A DNA stretch of 64,000 nucleotides from an uncultured Roseibium sp. (GTDB taxonomy: Bacteria; Pseudomonadota; Alphaproteobacteria; Rhizobiales; Stappiaceae): positions 1,772,001-1,836,000 of the forward strand of contig NZ_OY769915.1 of NCBI RefSeq assembly GCF_963669205.1, in the 5' to 3' direction. Positions 47,669-56,181 of this stretch are shown piece by piece; the stretch's first letter is position 1; each line of letters starts with the position of its first letter. The position numbers were made by a program, and so were the translations under genes. The notes below the pieces were generated by a model, which searched no databases, had not been told where the DNA came from, and worked only from the letters and a program-made list of their open reading frames with translations.

Positions 47669-48028
47669 GGAATTGCGGTCACGTGTCCTCAAGAAAGTGC
47701 GCCTGATACCGAGTATCGCACAGACAACGAAGGGCGTCTCGGTCAGTAATGAGAGATCGCAACGCTGTTGTGGAGCGGAAAAAATTGAAGGCCGAGTCGA
47801 ACTTCGAAAGAAAAAAGACATTTGAATCAGGAAATTAACTTGCCTTGGTTCCAAATATTTGTTTGCTGTCGCGTTTTTTGCAACGCCCCTTCAAAAAAAT
47901 AGCATCAGAGCGCAATGCCCGTCTGTGCCTATTCTTTTCCCGAAAGCGCCCGGCCGATGATCCGGCGTTCCACCGATGCGCCGCTGTTGATAGCGCCGCT
48001 GACTGTTCAGGAACCACAAGGTTGCGCG
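47669..48028. promoter_or_regulatory. Divergent promoter region of the ABC transporter genes
   Basis: 360 bases between the oppositely oriented permease and ATPase genes, partly AT-rich (47820-47900). Both transcription units must start here. No sigma-54 or other site could be defined with confidence. Confidence 0.5.
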
Positions 48029-48853
48029 ATGTTAGCCAAGACGGATACGGCCATGCCTGATGCGGAACTGACAGCGCCCCAGAAAGGGCGCGTCGTTCTG
48101 ACGGCTGCATCAGTCGTGTTCGGCAAGGCGCAAAAAGAAACAGTTGCATTGACGCCGACCGACCTGCGTCTTGAGCCCGGTACGTTTACTGCGCTGATCG
48201 GTCCGTCAGGATGCGGGAAATCGACCCTGCTCAATGCCGTTGCCGGGTTCGTTCAACTTAGCAACGGGGCCCTGACGGTCGATGGACGGCATGTCGACCG
48301 TCCACATCCGAGTGTCGGCGTGATCTTTCAGAACTTCGCGCTGTTCCCGTGGTTCACGGCGCGCGGCAATGTCGAATTCGCCTTGAAAAGGTTTGTCCGC
48401 TCGAAGGTTGAGCGGCGCGACAGGGCGATGGCCGCCCTGAAGGAAGTCGGGCTCGACCAGCATGCGGAGAAGTATCCAGGGCAGCTGTCAGGCGGTATGA
48501 AGCAGCGGGTCGCGATAGCACGAACGTTGTCGGCTGATCCGGACGTCCTGTTGATGGACGAGCCCTTCGGTGCGCTCGATGCCCAGACCCGTTTGAGGAT
48601 GCACGAACTTCTCACCGACCTGTGGATGCAGCGGCGCAAAACCGTGCTGTTTGTCACCCATGACGTCGACGAAGCGCTCCGGCTTGCAGACGTGGTCTAC
48701 GTCATGTCCGCAAGCCCCGGGCGGATTATCAGGAAAGTGGACGTCGATCTTGACCGGCCCCGGTCGGTCGAGCGGCTGGATCCCAGATTTCTTGAATTGC
48801 GTGGCGAGTTGCTTGGACTTCTTCGCCACGATGAACTCACCCAAGAGGAGTAA
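48029..48853 (+). CDS. SsuB/TauB-type ABC transporter ATP-binding protein
   Basis: 274 residues from ATG 48029; ATG 48053 is also possible, while 47915 would add an unlikely leader. Walker A GPSGCGKSTLLN, Q-loop FQNFALFPW, signature QLSGGMKQRVAIARTL, Walker B VLLMDEPFGALD and switch VTHDVDEAL are complete. It energises the permease at 46910-47668. Stop codon is 4 bases before the binding-protein ATG. Confidence 0.92.
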   Translation: MLAKTDTAMPDAELTAPQKGRVVLTAASVVFGKAQKETVALTPTDLRLEPGTFTALIGPSGCGKSTLLNAVAGFVQLSNGALTVDGRHVDRPHPSVGVIFQNFALFPWFTARGNVEFALKRFVRSKVERRDRAMAALKEVGLDQHAEKYPGQLSGGMKQRVAIARTLSADPDVLLMDEPFGALDAQTRLRMHELLTDLWMQRRKTVLFVTHDVDEALRLADVVYVMSASPGRIIRKVDVDLDRPRSVERLDPRFLELRGELLGLLRHDELTQEE

Positions 48854-48857
48854 CACC

Positions 48858-49817
48858 ATGCGCATCAATGCCTTAATGGCCGCCGCCTGTTTCTGTGTCA
48901 TGACCGCCACCGGCGCGACCGCTGGCCAGATCACGATCGGAACAGCCCCGAACCTTCAGACCCTGCCGATCGTTGTCGCGCAGGACCAGGGATACTTCGC
49001 CGAGGAGGGGATAGAACTGGAGGCTGTCAAGTTCACCTCTGGCCGCCGTGCGCTCGAGGCCCTGATCGGAGGCCAACTCGATGTCGCGTTCATGGCCGAG
49101 TACCCGGTTTCAATCGCGTCATTGCGGGAGCAGCCCTTCGGTACGTTCACGACGCTGTCCCGTTACACCGCCAACAGGATGGTGTCGAAGGCGTCGATCG
49201 GTTTCGAGGATCCGAAAAGCCTGGAAGGCAAGAAGATCGGCACCACGAAGGGGTCCAACACCGAGTTCTTTACCGAAGCGCTGCTGGACCAGTTTGACGT
49301 CAATGCCGAAGTCATCAACGTTGCGCCGCCCGACATCGTTCCGGCTCTGGCACGCGGTGATATCGATGCGGGCATCATGTTTCCGGACTTTTATCCTGCC
49401 GCCGAAAAGGCTTTGGGAGAAGATTATCGCGAGTTCAAGAGCGATGCCTATATCGCATGGTTTGTGCTCTCGGCGACGCCCGACATGCTGGAAAACCGTT
49501 CCGATGAGCTTGCCGGTTTCGTTCGCGCCCTCATAAAGGCCGAGGACTACATCAAGTCCAACCCGGAAGGCGCGCAGGAAGCGCTGGCGAAGGCGACGGA
49601 AGGGGTGCTCTCGCTTGAACTGATCAAGGAAAAATTTCCGGAAGCCGAATATGAAATCGGCCTCGCCAACGGCCTTCTCGACATTCTCGAAACCCAGGCA
49701 GACTGGGTGGTGAGCAAGGGCATGGTCGAAGCCGAGCCGTCGCGTGATCTGATCAAGAAGTACCTGGCCACCGGCCCCCTTGAAGCAGTGGATGCATCAC
49801 GGATCACGCTCCAGTAG
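48858..49817 (+). CDS. ABC transporter substrate-binding protein (NMT1/SsuA-like)
   Basis: 319 residues with signal peptide 1-22 (ATAG-Q). The mature protein has the SsuA/TauA/THI5 pattern: GTAPNLQTLPIVVAQDQGYF, SGRRALEALIGGQLDVAFMA, LEGKKIGTTKGSNTEFFTEA. These bind sulfonates, nitrate, pyrimidine precursors or related ligands in the periplasm. AGAGGAG precedes ATG 48858. Given the ring-opening hydrolases downstream, the ligand may be an s-triazine or oxidised pyrimidine (inference). Confidence 0.9.
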   Translation: MRINALMAAACFCVMTATGATAGQITIGTAPNLQTLPIVVAQDQGYFAEEGIELEAVKFTSGRRALEALIGGQLDVAFMAEYPVSIASLREQPFGTFTTLSRYTANRMVSKASIGFEDPKSLEGKKIGTTKGSNTEFFTEALLDQFDVNAEVINVAPPDIVPALARGDIDAGIMFPDFYPAAEKALGEDYREFKSDAYIAWFVLSATPDMLENRSDELAGFVRALIKAEDYIKSNPEGAQEALAKATEGVLSLELIKEKFPEAEYEIGLANGLLDILETQADWVVSKGMVEAEPSRDLIKKYLATGPLEAVDASRITLQ

Positions 49818-49831
49818 CCCAAAAAACGTCA

Positions 49832-49861
49832 GGGGCGGCACACGTTCGCTGTGCCGTCCCG
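49832..49861 (+). terminator. Intercistronic hairpin after the binding-protein gene
   Basis: GGCGGCACA/TGTGCCGTC stem with a 7-base loop and no T-run, 15 bases after the stop. Likely stabilises or partly terminates the binding-protein mRNA before the amidohydrolase gene. Confidence 0.55.
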
Positions 49862-49888
49862 TTCCGTCCTTTCCGACAGGCTGTCCCC

Positions 49889-51268
49889 ATGCTCGATTTC
49901 CAATCCGTTTTGGATGCACCCGAATTTTGCCTCGCGCCCGATGTTCTCCTGACACCTGAAGGCGTGAAAAGGGACTGGGCGATGCGGGTATCGCAAGACC
50001 GTATCGCGGCCATCGGCCCGCGACAGAATTTTCCGGATGCGGTCACCTTGCCGGGCAGGGCCGTCATTCCCGGCTTTGTCGACGCCCACACCCATATCGG
50101 TCAGATTTTCGGAAAGGCTCTCATTGGCGGCGAACCTGCGCAGATCTGGCGCCGTATCTGGCACCCGATGGAAAAGAACCTCACCTTCGAGCAAAGCTAC
50201 ATCACCGCCAAATGGGCCTTTTGGGAAGCGTTGCGCGGCGGCTTCACGAAGGTCGTGAATTACGGTCTGAACGGGCTGGAGCGGAACGCCGCTGTGCATC
50301 GCGCCGCGCAGGAAACCGGTATTCGTCTCGTATCCGCGTGCGGTCTCGATGAGTTTTCGGACGAGATCGGCACAGGAGACGGCAAGCACACGCTGTCCGA
50401 GATCCTAGACGTCATCGACGCGCACGTGGCACAGACCGGCGACATTCCAAGGACAGAGCCGTCGGTGTGCTGCAGTTCCTTCATGGGCAACACACCACAG
50501 ACGCTGACTGCGCTGTCGGAGGCCTGTGCGGAGCGCGGCATTCTCCTGCAAATTCATTCCAATGAACATTTCCCCGAAGTGCACGAGTGCCTGTTGCGCT
50601 TCGGAAAACGGCCGACGGAACTGCTTCATGACCACGGGGTTCTGGGTGCGCATGTGCTGCTGCACCACACGACGTTGCTCGCAGAGCCGGAAATCGAGCT
50701 GATCGCAAAGACGGACACGGCGACCAGCTACAATCCGCTGGCGAGTGTCTGGAAAGGAAACGCCGTAGCGCCGGCGCTCAGGTTCGCGCAGCGCGGCGTC
50801 CGGTTCGGGATTGGCTCCGACAATACGTCGGAGGACGCCTTTCGCAACCTGATGGCCGCCGAAGCGTGTCAGCGCATCGAGCATGGCCTGCCGGTGGCGG
50901 ACTTTTCCTGCGGCGCAGCCTGGACCTGGGTCGACGCAGCAACGGTGAGCGGCGCTGACGCGACTGGTGGAGGCGGGGATCACGGGCCGCTTGCGGTGGG
51001 TAAGGCCGCGGATTTCCTGATCCTCGACATGATGCGCCCGGAATGCCTGCCGAGCCACGATTTCGAATGGGAACTCGTGCGCTACTACAATCGCGATCAG
51101 ATCGATGCTGTGGTGGTTGACGGGCATGCCTGCATGATCGGCGGCAAACCGGTTGGCTGGGACGCGGAGGAACTGAGAGTGGAGGGCCTGGAAGTCGCAA
51201 AGTCGATCACCAGCGTTCCGGAAATCGTCAGGCGACACGGGCCATCGAGCGAATATCGTCCCGACTAG
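49889..51268 (+). CDS. Metal-dependent amidohydrolase (TrzN/AtzB/guanine deaminase-like)
   Basis: 459 residues, cyclic-amidohydrolase superfamily. Metal residues are visible: VDAHTHIGQ (HxH, about residue 67), QIHSNEHF (third His, about 230), LLHHTTLL and the Asp of GIGSDNTSED (about 310). C-terminal composite sheet KAADFLILDM...VVDGHACMIGG. Relatives deaminate or dechlorinate aminated N-heterocycles such as s-triazines, guanine or cytosine. With a ring-opening hydrolase and importer next door it may remove ring substituents before ring opening (inference). Convergent with the LysR gene, 31 bases apart. Confidence 0.85.
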   Translation: MLDFQSVLDAPEFCLAPDVLLTPEGVKRDWAMRVSQDRIAAIGPRQNFPDAVTLPGRAVIPGFVDAHTHIGQIFGKALIGGEPAQIWRRIWHPMEKNLTFEQSYITAKWAFWEALRGGFTKVVNYGLNGLERNAAVHRAAQETGIRLVSACGLDEFSDEIGTGDGKHTLSEILDVIDAHVAQTGDIPRTEPSVCCSSFMGNTPQTLTALSEACAERGILLQIHSNEHFPEVHECLLRFGKRPTELLHDHGVLGAHVLLHHTTLLAEPEIELIAKTDTATSYNPLASVWKGNAVAPALRFAQRGVRFGIGSDNTSEDAFRNLMAAEACQRIEHGLPVADFSCGAAWTWVDAATVSGADATGGGGDHGPLAVGKAADFLILDMMRPECLPSHDFEWELVRYYNRDQIDAVVVDGHACMIGGKPVGWDAEELRVEGLEVAKSITSVPEIVRRHGPSSEYRPD

Positions 51269-51299
51269 ACCAGAGTTACTATTTCTGCGCCGCGCAACA

Positions 51300-52232
51300 C
51301 TACTCGGCCGCCGCCGTCGAACCGGTTTCCGGCGGATAGCGGGCGGTTAGGTTTCTGACCACCTGATCGGCAAACCTGGCCGAGGCGACCGGCAGCAGCC
51401 GCCCGCGTTTGTGTCCGAAATAAAGTGTTCCCGGCAACACGTCCCGCGTGTCTATGGACCGGCTCACCAGGCCCAGCATCCTTTCGCCCTTGGGGACGCC
51501 GATCGGGATGTGAAAGCTGATTGCGTGTTCTTCCAGAACGTACTTTTTCAGGAACTCGAACGAATTGGATTCAAGGTCAGGGTGCAGCTGCTGAGAACTG
51601 GCAATGATCGATTTTTGAAGCAGCTGCCGCCCGCCAAACCGTTGGTTGGGCAGCGCCAGGGGATGCTTCAGACAGTCCCGAAGGCGGAGCACATCCTGGC
51701 AGGCGAGGGGGTGATCTTCTGCCAGGATCGCCACGAGGTTCTGCTGGACCGCCGCGGCCACTTCAAATTCCGGGAACTGATTGGAATTGTAGATGAAGGC
51801 GAGGTCGACGGAATAGTCAGAGAGCGCGCGTTCGGATGACTGATGGTCGAGAACCTCAACATTGAACGTCACGGCCGGAAAGGATTTGCGATAGGTCGCG
51901 ATCTCGTGCGGCAGAAAGCTTGCAGCAAGAGCCTGGCTGCAGGCAACGCGGACATGCCCTCTGCGGACGCCAGACAGATCGGCCAATCTGGACTTCAACC
52001 GCTCGGTTTCCGCGATCTGACCGCGAATGTGATGGATGACGACCTCACCTGCCGCGTTGAGCTGTACGCCGTGCGCCATGCGCTCGAAGATCTGTTCGCC
52101 CAACTCGTCCTCGAAGGCTTGCAGCCTGCGGTGCAACGCCGAGGGTGTTAGCGCCATGTCCTCCGCCGCCTTGCGGATGGACCCGCTGCGGGCCACCGCA
52201 TCGATCAGCTTGAAGGTCGTCAGATGTCTCAT
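51300..52232 (-). CDS. LysR-family transcriptional regulator
   Basis: 310 residues from ATG 52232. The N-terminal winged helix (residues 1-60) reads HLTTFKLIDAVARSGSIRKA, AEDMALTPSALHRRLQAFED; the C-terminal ~200 residues are a LysR effector-binding domain (LPHEIATYRKSFPAVTFNVE). Encoded between the two hydrolases and divergent from the ring-opening gene, so it probably controls that promoter, as AtzR does for atzDEF (comparison from known system). Confidence 0.9.
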   Translation of the reverse strand: MRHLTTFKLIDAVARSGSIRKAAEDMALTPSALHRRLQAFEDELGEQIFERMAHGVQLNAAGEVVIHHIRGQIAETERLKSRLADLSGVRRGHVRVACSQALAASFLPHEIATYRKSFPAVTFNVEVLDHQSSERALSDYSVDLAFIYNSNQFPEFEVAAAVQQNLVAILAEDHPLACQDVLRLRDCLKHPLALPNQRFGGRQLLQKSIIASSQQLHPDLESNSFEFLKKYVLEEHAISFHIPIGVPKGERMLGLVSRSIDTRDVLPGTLYFGHKRGRLLPVASARFADQVVRNLTARYPPETGSTAAAE

Positions 52233-52463
52233 GCGGTTACCGGTGCCGGCGTTGCGTTTTTTCGAACAGGCCGACAATAAATTAGCAGGGGACAGGGACA
52301 CCAGCTGACACCAGACTGGATTCTGTGCTGCGCGTGCTGAAATGCGCGGCATGTTGATGAAATAGGCAGAAACAGTACGGATTTCAGGTGACGTCGACGC
52401 TTTCGGGCTGGTTTGCGGCCAGTCCTTCTTCCCGTTCCAAACCTTGTTCGCAGGACCGGTCTC
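52233..52463. promoter_or_regulatory. Divergent LysR-hydrolase intergenic region
   Basis: 231 bases between the LysR start and the ring-opening hydrolase start. Contains the dyad-like CCAGCTGACACCAGACTGG at about 52300-52318, a possible regulator site. Not further resolved. Confidence 0.45.
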
Positions 52464-53573
52464 ATGCCTGATCTGATGCGTATGGCACGTGTGCACCGTG
52501 TGCCCATGAGCGGACCCGACGACACCTCGGCAATCGAAAGTTTGATCGCATCGGGCGACGCCGACCCGGCCGCGATCATCGCCGTGATCGGAAAGACCGA
52601 AGGCAATGGCTGCGTAAATGATTTTACGCGCGGTTATGCCGTTCAGTCTCTGCGGTCTCTTTTGGCGCGATTCCTGGGCGAGACCAGCCTTGATAAGATC
52701 TGCATGGTGATGTCGGGAGGCACCGAAGGGGCGCTTTCGCCGCACTGGATTATCTTCGAAACCGTTTTGACGGATCGTCGCTCCGGCGGCGCGTCGCTCG
52801 CCCTGGCGGCCCATGTCACCCGTGATTTTCGACCTCACGAAATCGGCCGGCTGGCACAGGTCGATGTTGTCGCCGACGGCGTGCAAACCGCGATGCGCGA
52901 GGCTGGGATCGAAGACCCCGAAGATGTCCATTTCGTTCAGATCAAGTGCCCGTTGCTCACTGCGGAACGGATCGCGGCGGTAACGGATGGCGATACGGTC
53001 GCGACCACGGACACGCTCCGTTCCATGGGCCTGTCGCGCGGTGCATCCGCGCTGGGCGTCGCGGTCGCCCTCGGCGAGCTGGATCGCGAGACGATCAGCG
53101 ACCGGGACATAGGAACCAACCTGAACCTTTTCAGCGCGCGTGCATCCTGCTCGGCCGGGATTGAACTGATGGGATGCGAGATTGTCGTGATGGGCATGAG
53201 TGAAACCTGGTCGGGTCCCTTGCAAATCGGCCACTCGGTCATGGCGGATGCCCTTGATACACGCCCGGTCGCTGCGCTTCTCAAAACGCTCGGACTGGAC
53301 CAGTGCGGGCAATTGGATGAGGCAGAGCGCGGACGTGTCAGCGCTGTTCTGGCAAAGGCGGAGGCCTCGAAATCCGGCCATGTACGCGGGGCCCGTCACA
53401 CCATGCTCAATGACAGTGACATTTCCTCAACCCGGCACGCCAGAGGTTTTGTGGCAGGTGCACTTGGGGCGGTTTTCGGGTTTGCCGACCTCTTTGTCTC
53501 CGGAGGTGCAGAGCATCAGGGCCCCGACGGCGGCGGTCCCTGTGCCGTTATCGTTCGTCGGGAACGAGTTTAG
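52464..53573 (+). CDS. Ring-opening amidohydrolase (cyanuric acid hydrolase/barbiturase family)
   Basis: 369 residues of the AtzD/TrzD/Bar toblerone-fold family. All three Lys-Ser pairs of the family are in place: K44 (VIGKTEGNGCVNDF) with S84 (VMSGGTEGALSPH); K161 (FVQIKCPLL) with S230 (SCSAGIE, the nucleophile position in AtzD); K298 (LAKAEAS) with S346 (FVSGGAEHQGPDGGG). It hydrolyses the ring of cyanuric acid to carboxybiuret, or barbiturate to ureidomalonate; sequence by eye cannot separate these. ATG 52464 chosen; ATGs at 52476 and 52485 are alternatives. No biuret hydrolase or allophanate hydrolase is adjacent. Confidence 0.93.
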   Translation: MPDLMRMARVHRVPMSGPDDTSAIESLIASGDADPAAIIAVIGKTEGNGCVNDFTRGYAVQSLRSLLARFLGETSLDKICMVMSGGTEGALSPHWIIFETVLTDRRSGGASLALAAHVTRDFRPHEIGRLAQVDVVADGVQTAMREAGIEDPEDVHFVQIKCPLLTAERIAAVTDGDTVATTDTLRSMGLSRGASALGVAVALGELDRETISDRDIGTNLNLFSARASCSAGIELMGCEIVVMGMSETWSGPLQIGHSVMADALDTRPVAALLKTLGLDQCGQLDEAERGRVSAVLAKAEASKSGHVRGARHTMLNDSDISSTRHARGFVAGALGAVFGFADLFVSGGAEHQGPDGGGPCAVIVRRERV

Positions 53574-53656
53574 GATGGTCCGGGGTCTTTCGTCTCTTCG
53601 CCAAAGCGTCATTCCCGTCGAACGACATGACGTCGCTGTCTGCGGTGATGCAGGGC

Positions 53657-54073
53657 TCACGCGCGCACGACCATCACCGAGCATTTCGCATATTTTGCAA
53701 GCTTTCCGCCGTTCGAAGGCCAGATATGGTCGATGACATTCGGCACATGGCTCGCCATGACGACAAGGTCGGCACCGGTTTCGTCGATTGCCCGCATCAG
53801 CGCGTCATCGATCTCAAGCGTCGGATCATGCGCGATTGTCGAATGGGATGACGTCTCTATGCCGTAGCAGGCTGCTTGTGCCGCTGAAAAGGCACTTAGT
53901 TTCTGCGCGAACTCTTCCGGATTATGCGCCACCTGACTGGGTTGGGATGCGGTAACGCCGACATAGACGATGGGGACGCCGTAGTGTTTTGCGAGATCAG
54001 CGGCGCATTCCAGAGCGGCAGCCAGTTTCTCGACATGCGCCAGATCAACCGGTGCCATGATACGCGTGAACAT
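53657..54073 (-). CDS. Universal stress protein (UspA family)
   Basis: 138 residues. Start MFTRIMAPVDLAHVEKLAAA and ending YAKCSVMVVRA are the usual Usp edges. The ATP-type loop GxxG-9x-GS is replaced by ASHVPNVIDHIWPSNGGKLA, so nucleotide binding is uncertain. ATG 54073 has GGGGAGAAG upstream. Single-domain cytoplasmic stress protein. Confidence 0.88.
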   Translation of the reverse strand: MFTRIMAPVDLAHVEKLAAALECAADLAKHYGVPIVYVGVTASQPSQVAHNPEEFAQKLSAFSAAQAACYGIETSSHSTIAHDPTLEIDDALMRAIDETGADLVVMASHVPNVIDHIWPSNGGKLAKYAKCSVMVVRA

Positions 54074-54385
54074 TGCACTTCTCCCCAGGTTACGGGCTTG
54101 CAAAGGTCGTTTTGCCACCGGCCCGGGAGCCAGAAACTCGCGCAGACGGGCGTTGCCGGATCTTGCCTTCAGCGGCAGTCATGAAAGGGTAATCACGTCC
54201 GATCGCCGGAAGCAAATCTAACCGGGATGCCGCGCTCCCACAGGAACAGATCCCCTGGGTTCGGGTACCCGGCGACAGCAGCCGGCGCAGGTGACGTTGC
54301 CCCCGTGCAAGAGCCGCGTCGTTCGGCCTCGATTGTTGAGGGCTGCCGAAATCGGTTTCATCGGCAGCCGGTGCGGTTCTGGCGG
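54074..54385. other. Gap between uspA-like and ferredoxin reductase genes
   Basis: No gene supported. It contains the Usp promoter side and the 3' flank of the reductase gene. No clear terminator with T-run found. Confidence 0.35.
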
Positions 54386-55201
54386 CTATCCGGCAAAGGC
54401 GCGTTCGATCACGAACTCGGCGGGCCTGTTGTTTGCACCTTCCGTCAAACCGGCCTGCTCAAGCAATGCCTTCGTGTCCTTGAGCATGGCTGCAGACCCG
54501 CAGATCATTGCGCGATCAGTTGCCGGATCGAGCGGTGCGACATCGAGATCTTCGTAAAGTTTGCCGCTTTCGATCAGATCGGTGATCCGACCCTGGAACG
54601 GGTAATCCTCGCGGGTGACCGAATTGTAGAGCGCCAGCTTCGACGTATCGAACAACTCGTTCAGCATCTCGTCTTCCTTGACGGAGGCCACCAGCTTCTG
54701 ACCGTATTCGAGTTCCGCCACTTCACGGCAGGAATGGGTCAGGATCAACTCGTCGAACTTCTCATAAGTTTCCGGATCGCGGATCACGCTTGCGAACGGG
54801 GCGATACCTGTCCCCGTTGAAAACATGTAGAGCCGTTTCCCCGTGACAAGCGCGTCATTCACCAGCGTGCCCGTCGGTTTCTTGCGCATCAGGACGGCGT
54901 TGCCCGGCTGAATTTTCTGCAGATGCGAGGTCAGGGGGCCGTCGGGCACCTTGATGGAGAAGAACTCGAGATCTTCCGCCCAGGAGGGGCTGGCGATCGA
55001 ATAGGCGCGGAAGACCGGCTTGCCTTCGATCATCAGACCGATCATCACGAATTCTCCGGAGCGGAACCGGAACCCATCCGGCCGGGTCATGCGGAAATGG
55101 AAAAGCCGGTCCGTGTAGTGGGTTACTTCGGTCACCGTTTCGACAAAGGTTCCGGCGGGTGCACAGCTTTCCAGCTCTTCCGGGCGGGTCATGACATTCA
55201 T
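54386..55201 (-). CDS. fpr: Ferredoxin-NADP+ reductase
   Basis: 271 residues of the bacterial subclass I/II Fpr. FAD motif FRAYSIASPSW (about residue 63), NADP site STGTGIAPFASVIRDPE (about 127), and the C-terminal EFVIERAFAG. It exchanges electrons between NADPH and ferredoxin or flavodoxin in the cytosol. The 7Fe ferredoxin gene lies just upstream on the same strand (51 bases), a natural partner. Confidence 0.93.
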   Translation of the reverse strand: MNVMTRPEELESCAPAGTFVETVTEVTHYTDRLFHFRMTRPDGFRFRSGEFVMIGLMIEGKPVFRAYSIASPSWAEDLEFFSIKVPDGPLTSHLQKIQPGNAVLMRKKPTGTLVNDALVTGKRLYMFSTGTGIAPFASVIRDPETYEKFDELILTHSCREVAELEYGQKLVASVKEDEMLNELFDTSKLALYNSVTREDYPFQGRITDLIESGKLYEDLDVAPLDPATDRAMICGSAAMLKDTKALLEQAGLTEGANNRPAEFVIERAFAG

Positions 55202-55252
55202 GGCAAACTCTTCAGGTTCGAGGAATGGAAGGACGCGTTGAAAGCGCAGTCG

Positions 55253-55579
55253 TCAGGCTGCCTTTTCGCTGAGATGTGCCAGTTTCCCCTCGACGCCGTT
55301 CCAGTCTTCGGCATCGGGCAGCGGATCGATCTTCTCGGTGATGACCGGCCAGGTCGCGGCGTATTTGGCATTCAGGTCCAGCCATTTCCGGGCGTCCGGC
55401 TCCGTGTCGGGCAAAATGGCCTCGGCCGGGCACTCCGGCTCGCAAACGCCGCAATCGATACATTCATCCGGATGGATGACCAGCATGTTCTCGCCCTCGT
55501 AGAAACAGTCCACCGGGCAGACGTCGACACAGTCCGTATATTTGCACTTGATGCAGTTGTCGGTGACGACGAAAGTCAT
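55253..55579 (-). CDS. fdxA: 7Fe (3Fe-4S/4Fe-4S) ferredoxin
   Basis: 108 residues, FdxA type. First cluster CIKCKYTDCVDVCPVDCF and second CIDCGVCEPECPAEAI, with the ~50-residue C-terminal extension typical of Azotobacter FdI-like ferredoxins. GGAGGGA precedes the ATG. Electron carrier, probably served by the neighbouring Fpr. Confidence 0.95.
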   Translation of the reverse strand: MTFVVTDNCIKCKYTDCVDVCPVDCFYEGENMLVIHPDECIDCGVCEPECPAEAILPDTEPDARKWLDLNAKYAATWPVITEKIDPLPDAEDWNGVEGKLAHLSEKAA

Positions 55580-55710
55580 GTGTCCCTCCGGGTTCAGTCA
55601 TCGTGGCCGCTTTGTTGCAGACGGTTTTTCGCCTGTCGGTCAATTAGTTGCTATTGGCGAATTCGAAGCCGTGATGAACTCGCCCTTGCAACGTTTGAGG
55701 GACCGAAATA

Positions 55711-56115
55711 TTGACCGGCAATGCGCAAAAAACACGTTCACCTTCTTCCGCAAACATTGACGCTGGGGAAGAGGCGACACCTCGTGAAGTTCGCATCAGC
55801 AGCGACGGCACGTCGCTTACCGTCACCTGGAGTGACGGGACACAGGCGACGCTATTTGCGACGTTTCTGAGAGAGAACAGCCGGTCCGCGGGCAGCAGCA
55901 GGTTGCGCTTGTCCGGGCTGAATGTTCCGGCTTCCCGGGATCTGACCATAAAGACCGCGCGCGCCATCGGTGCTTACGCCATCAACATCACCTTTTCAGA
56001 CGGCTACGACAGGGGGATCTACCCCTGGGTATTCCTGAAGGAACTCGCTGAAACGGCGGCAGGGCCTGAAATTGAACAGGTGCTGACCCCAGAGGATTTT
56101 CTCAAGAGCAATTAG
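55711..56115 (+). CDS. DUF971-family protein (gamma-butyrobetaine hydroxylase-like N-domain)
   Basis: 134 residues. The DUF971 pattern VRISSDGTSLTVTWSDG, RLSGLNVPASRDLTIKTARA, then AYAINITFSDGYDRGIYPW is clear. Domain also forms the N-terminus of gamma-butyrobetaine hydroxylase and is often a stand-alone gene linked to Fe-S proteins. TTG start with GAGGGA 8 bases upstream. Located just before the AprA-like operon, same strand. Confidence 0.85.
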   Translation: MTGNAQKTRSPSSANIDAGEEATPREVRISSDGTSLTVTWSDGTQATLFATFLRENSRSAGSSRLRLSGLNVPASRDLTIKTARAIGAYAINITFSDGYDRGIYPWVFLKELAETAAGPEIEQVLTPEDFLKSN

Positions 56116-56181
56116 TTGACCGACTGCGCTGCAGCATAACGCCTAGGCTGGTGAGCATTACGGGAAAGATTGGAGAGCGGC

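Noticed and set aside
51300..53399. 699-residue frame as a long LysR fusion
   Set aside because: The upstream ~390 residues are the antisense of the ring-opening hydrolase; LysR starts at 52232.
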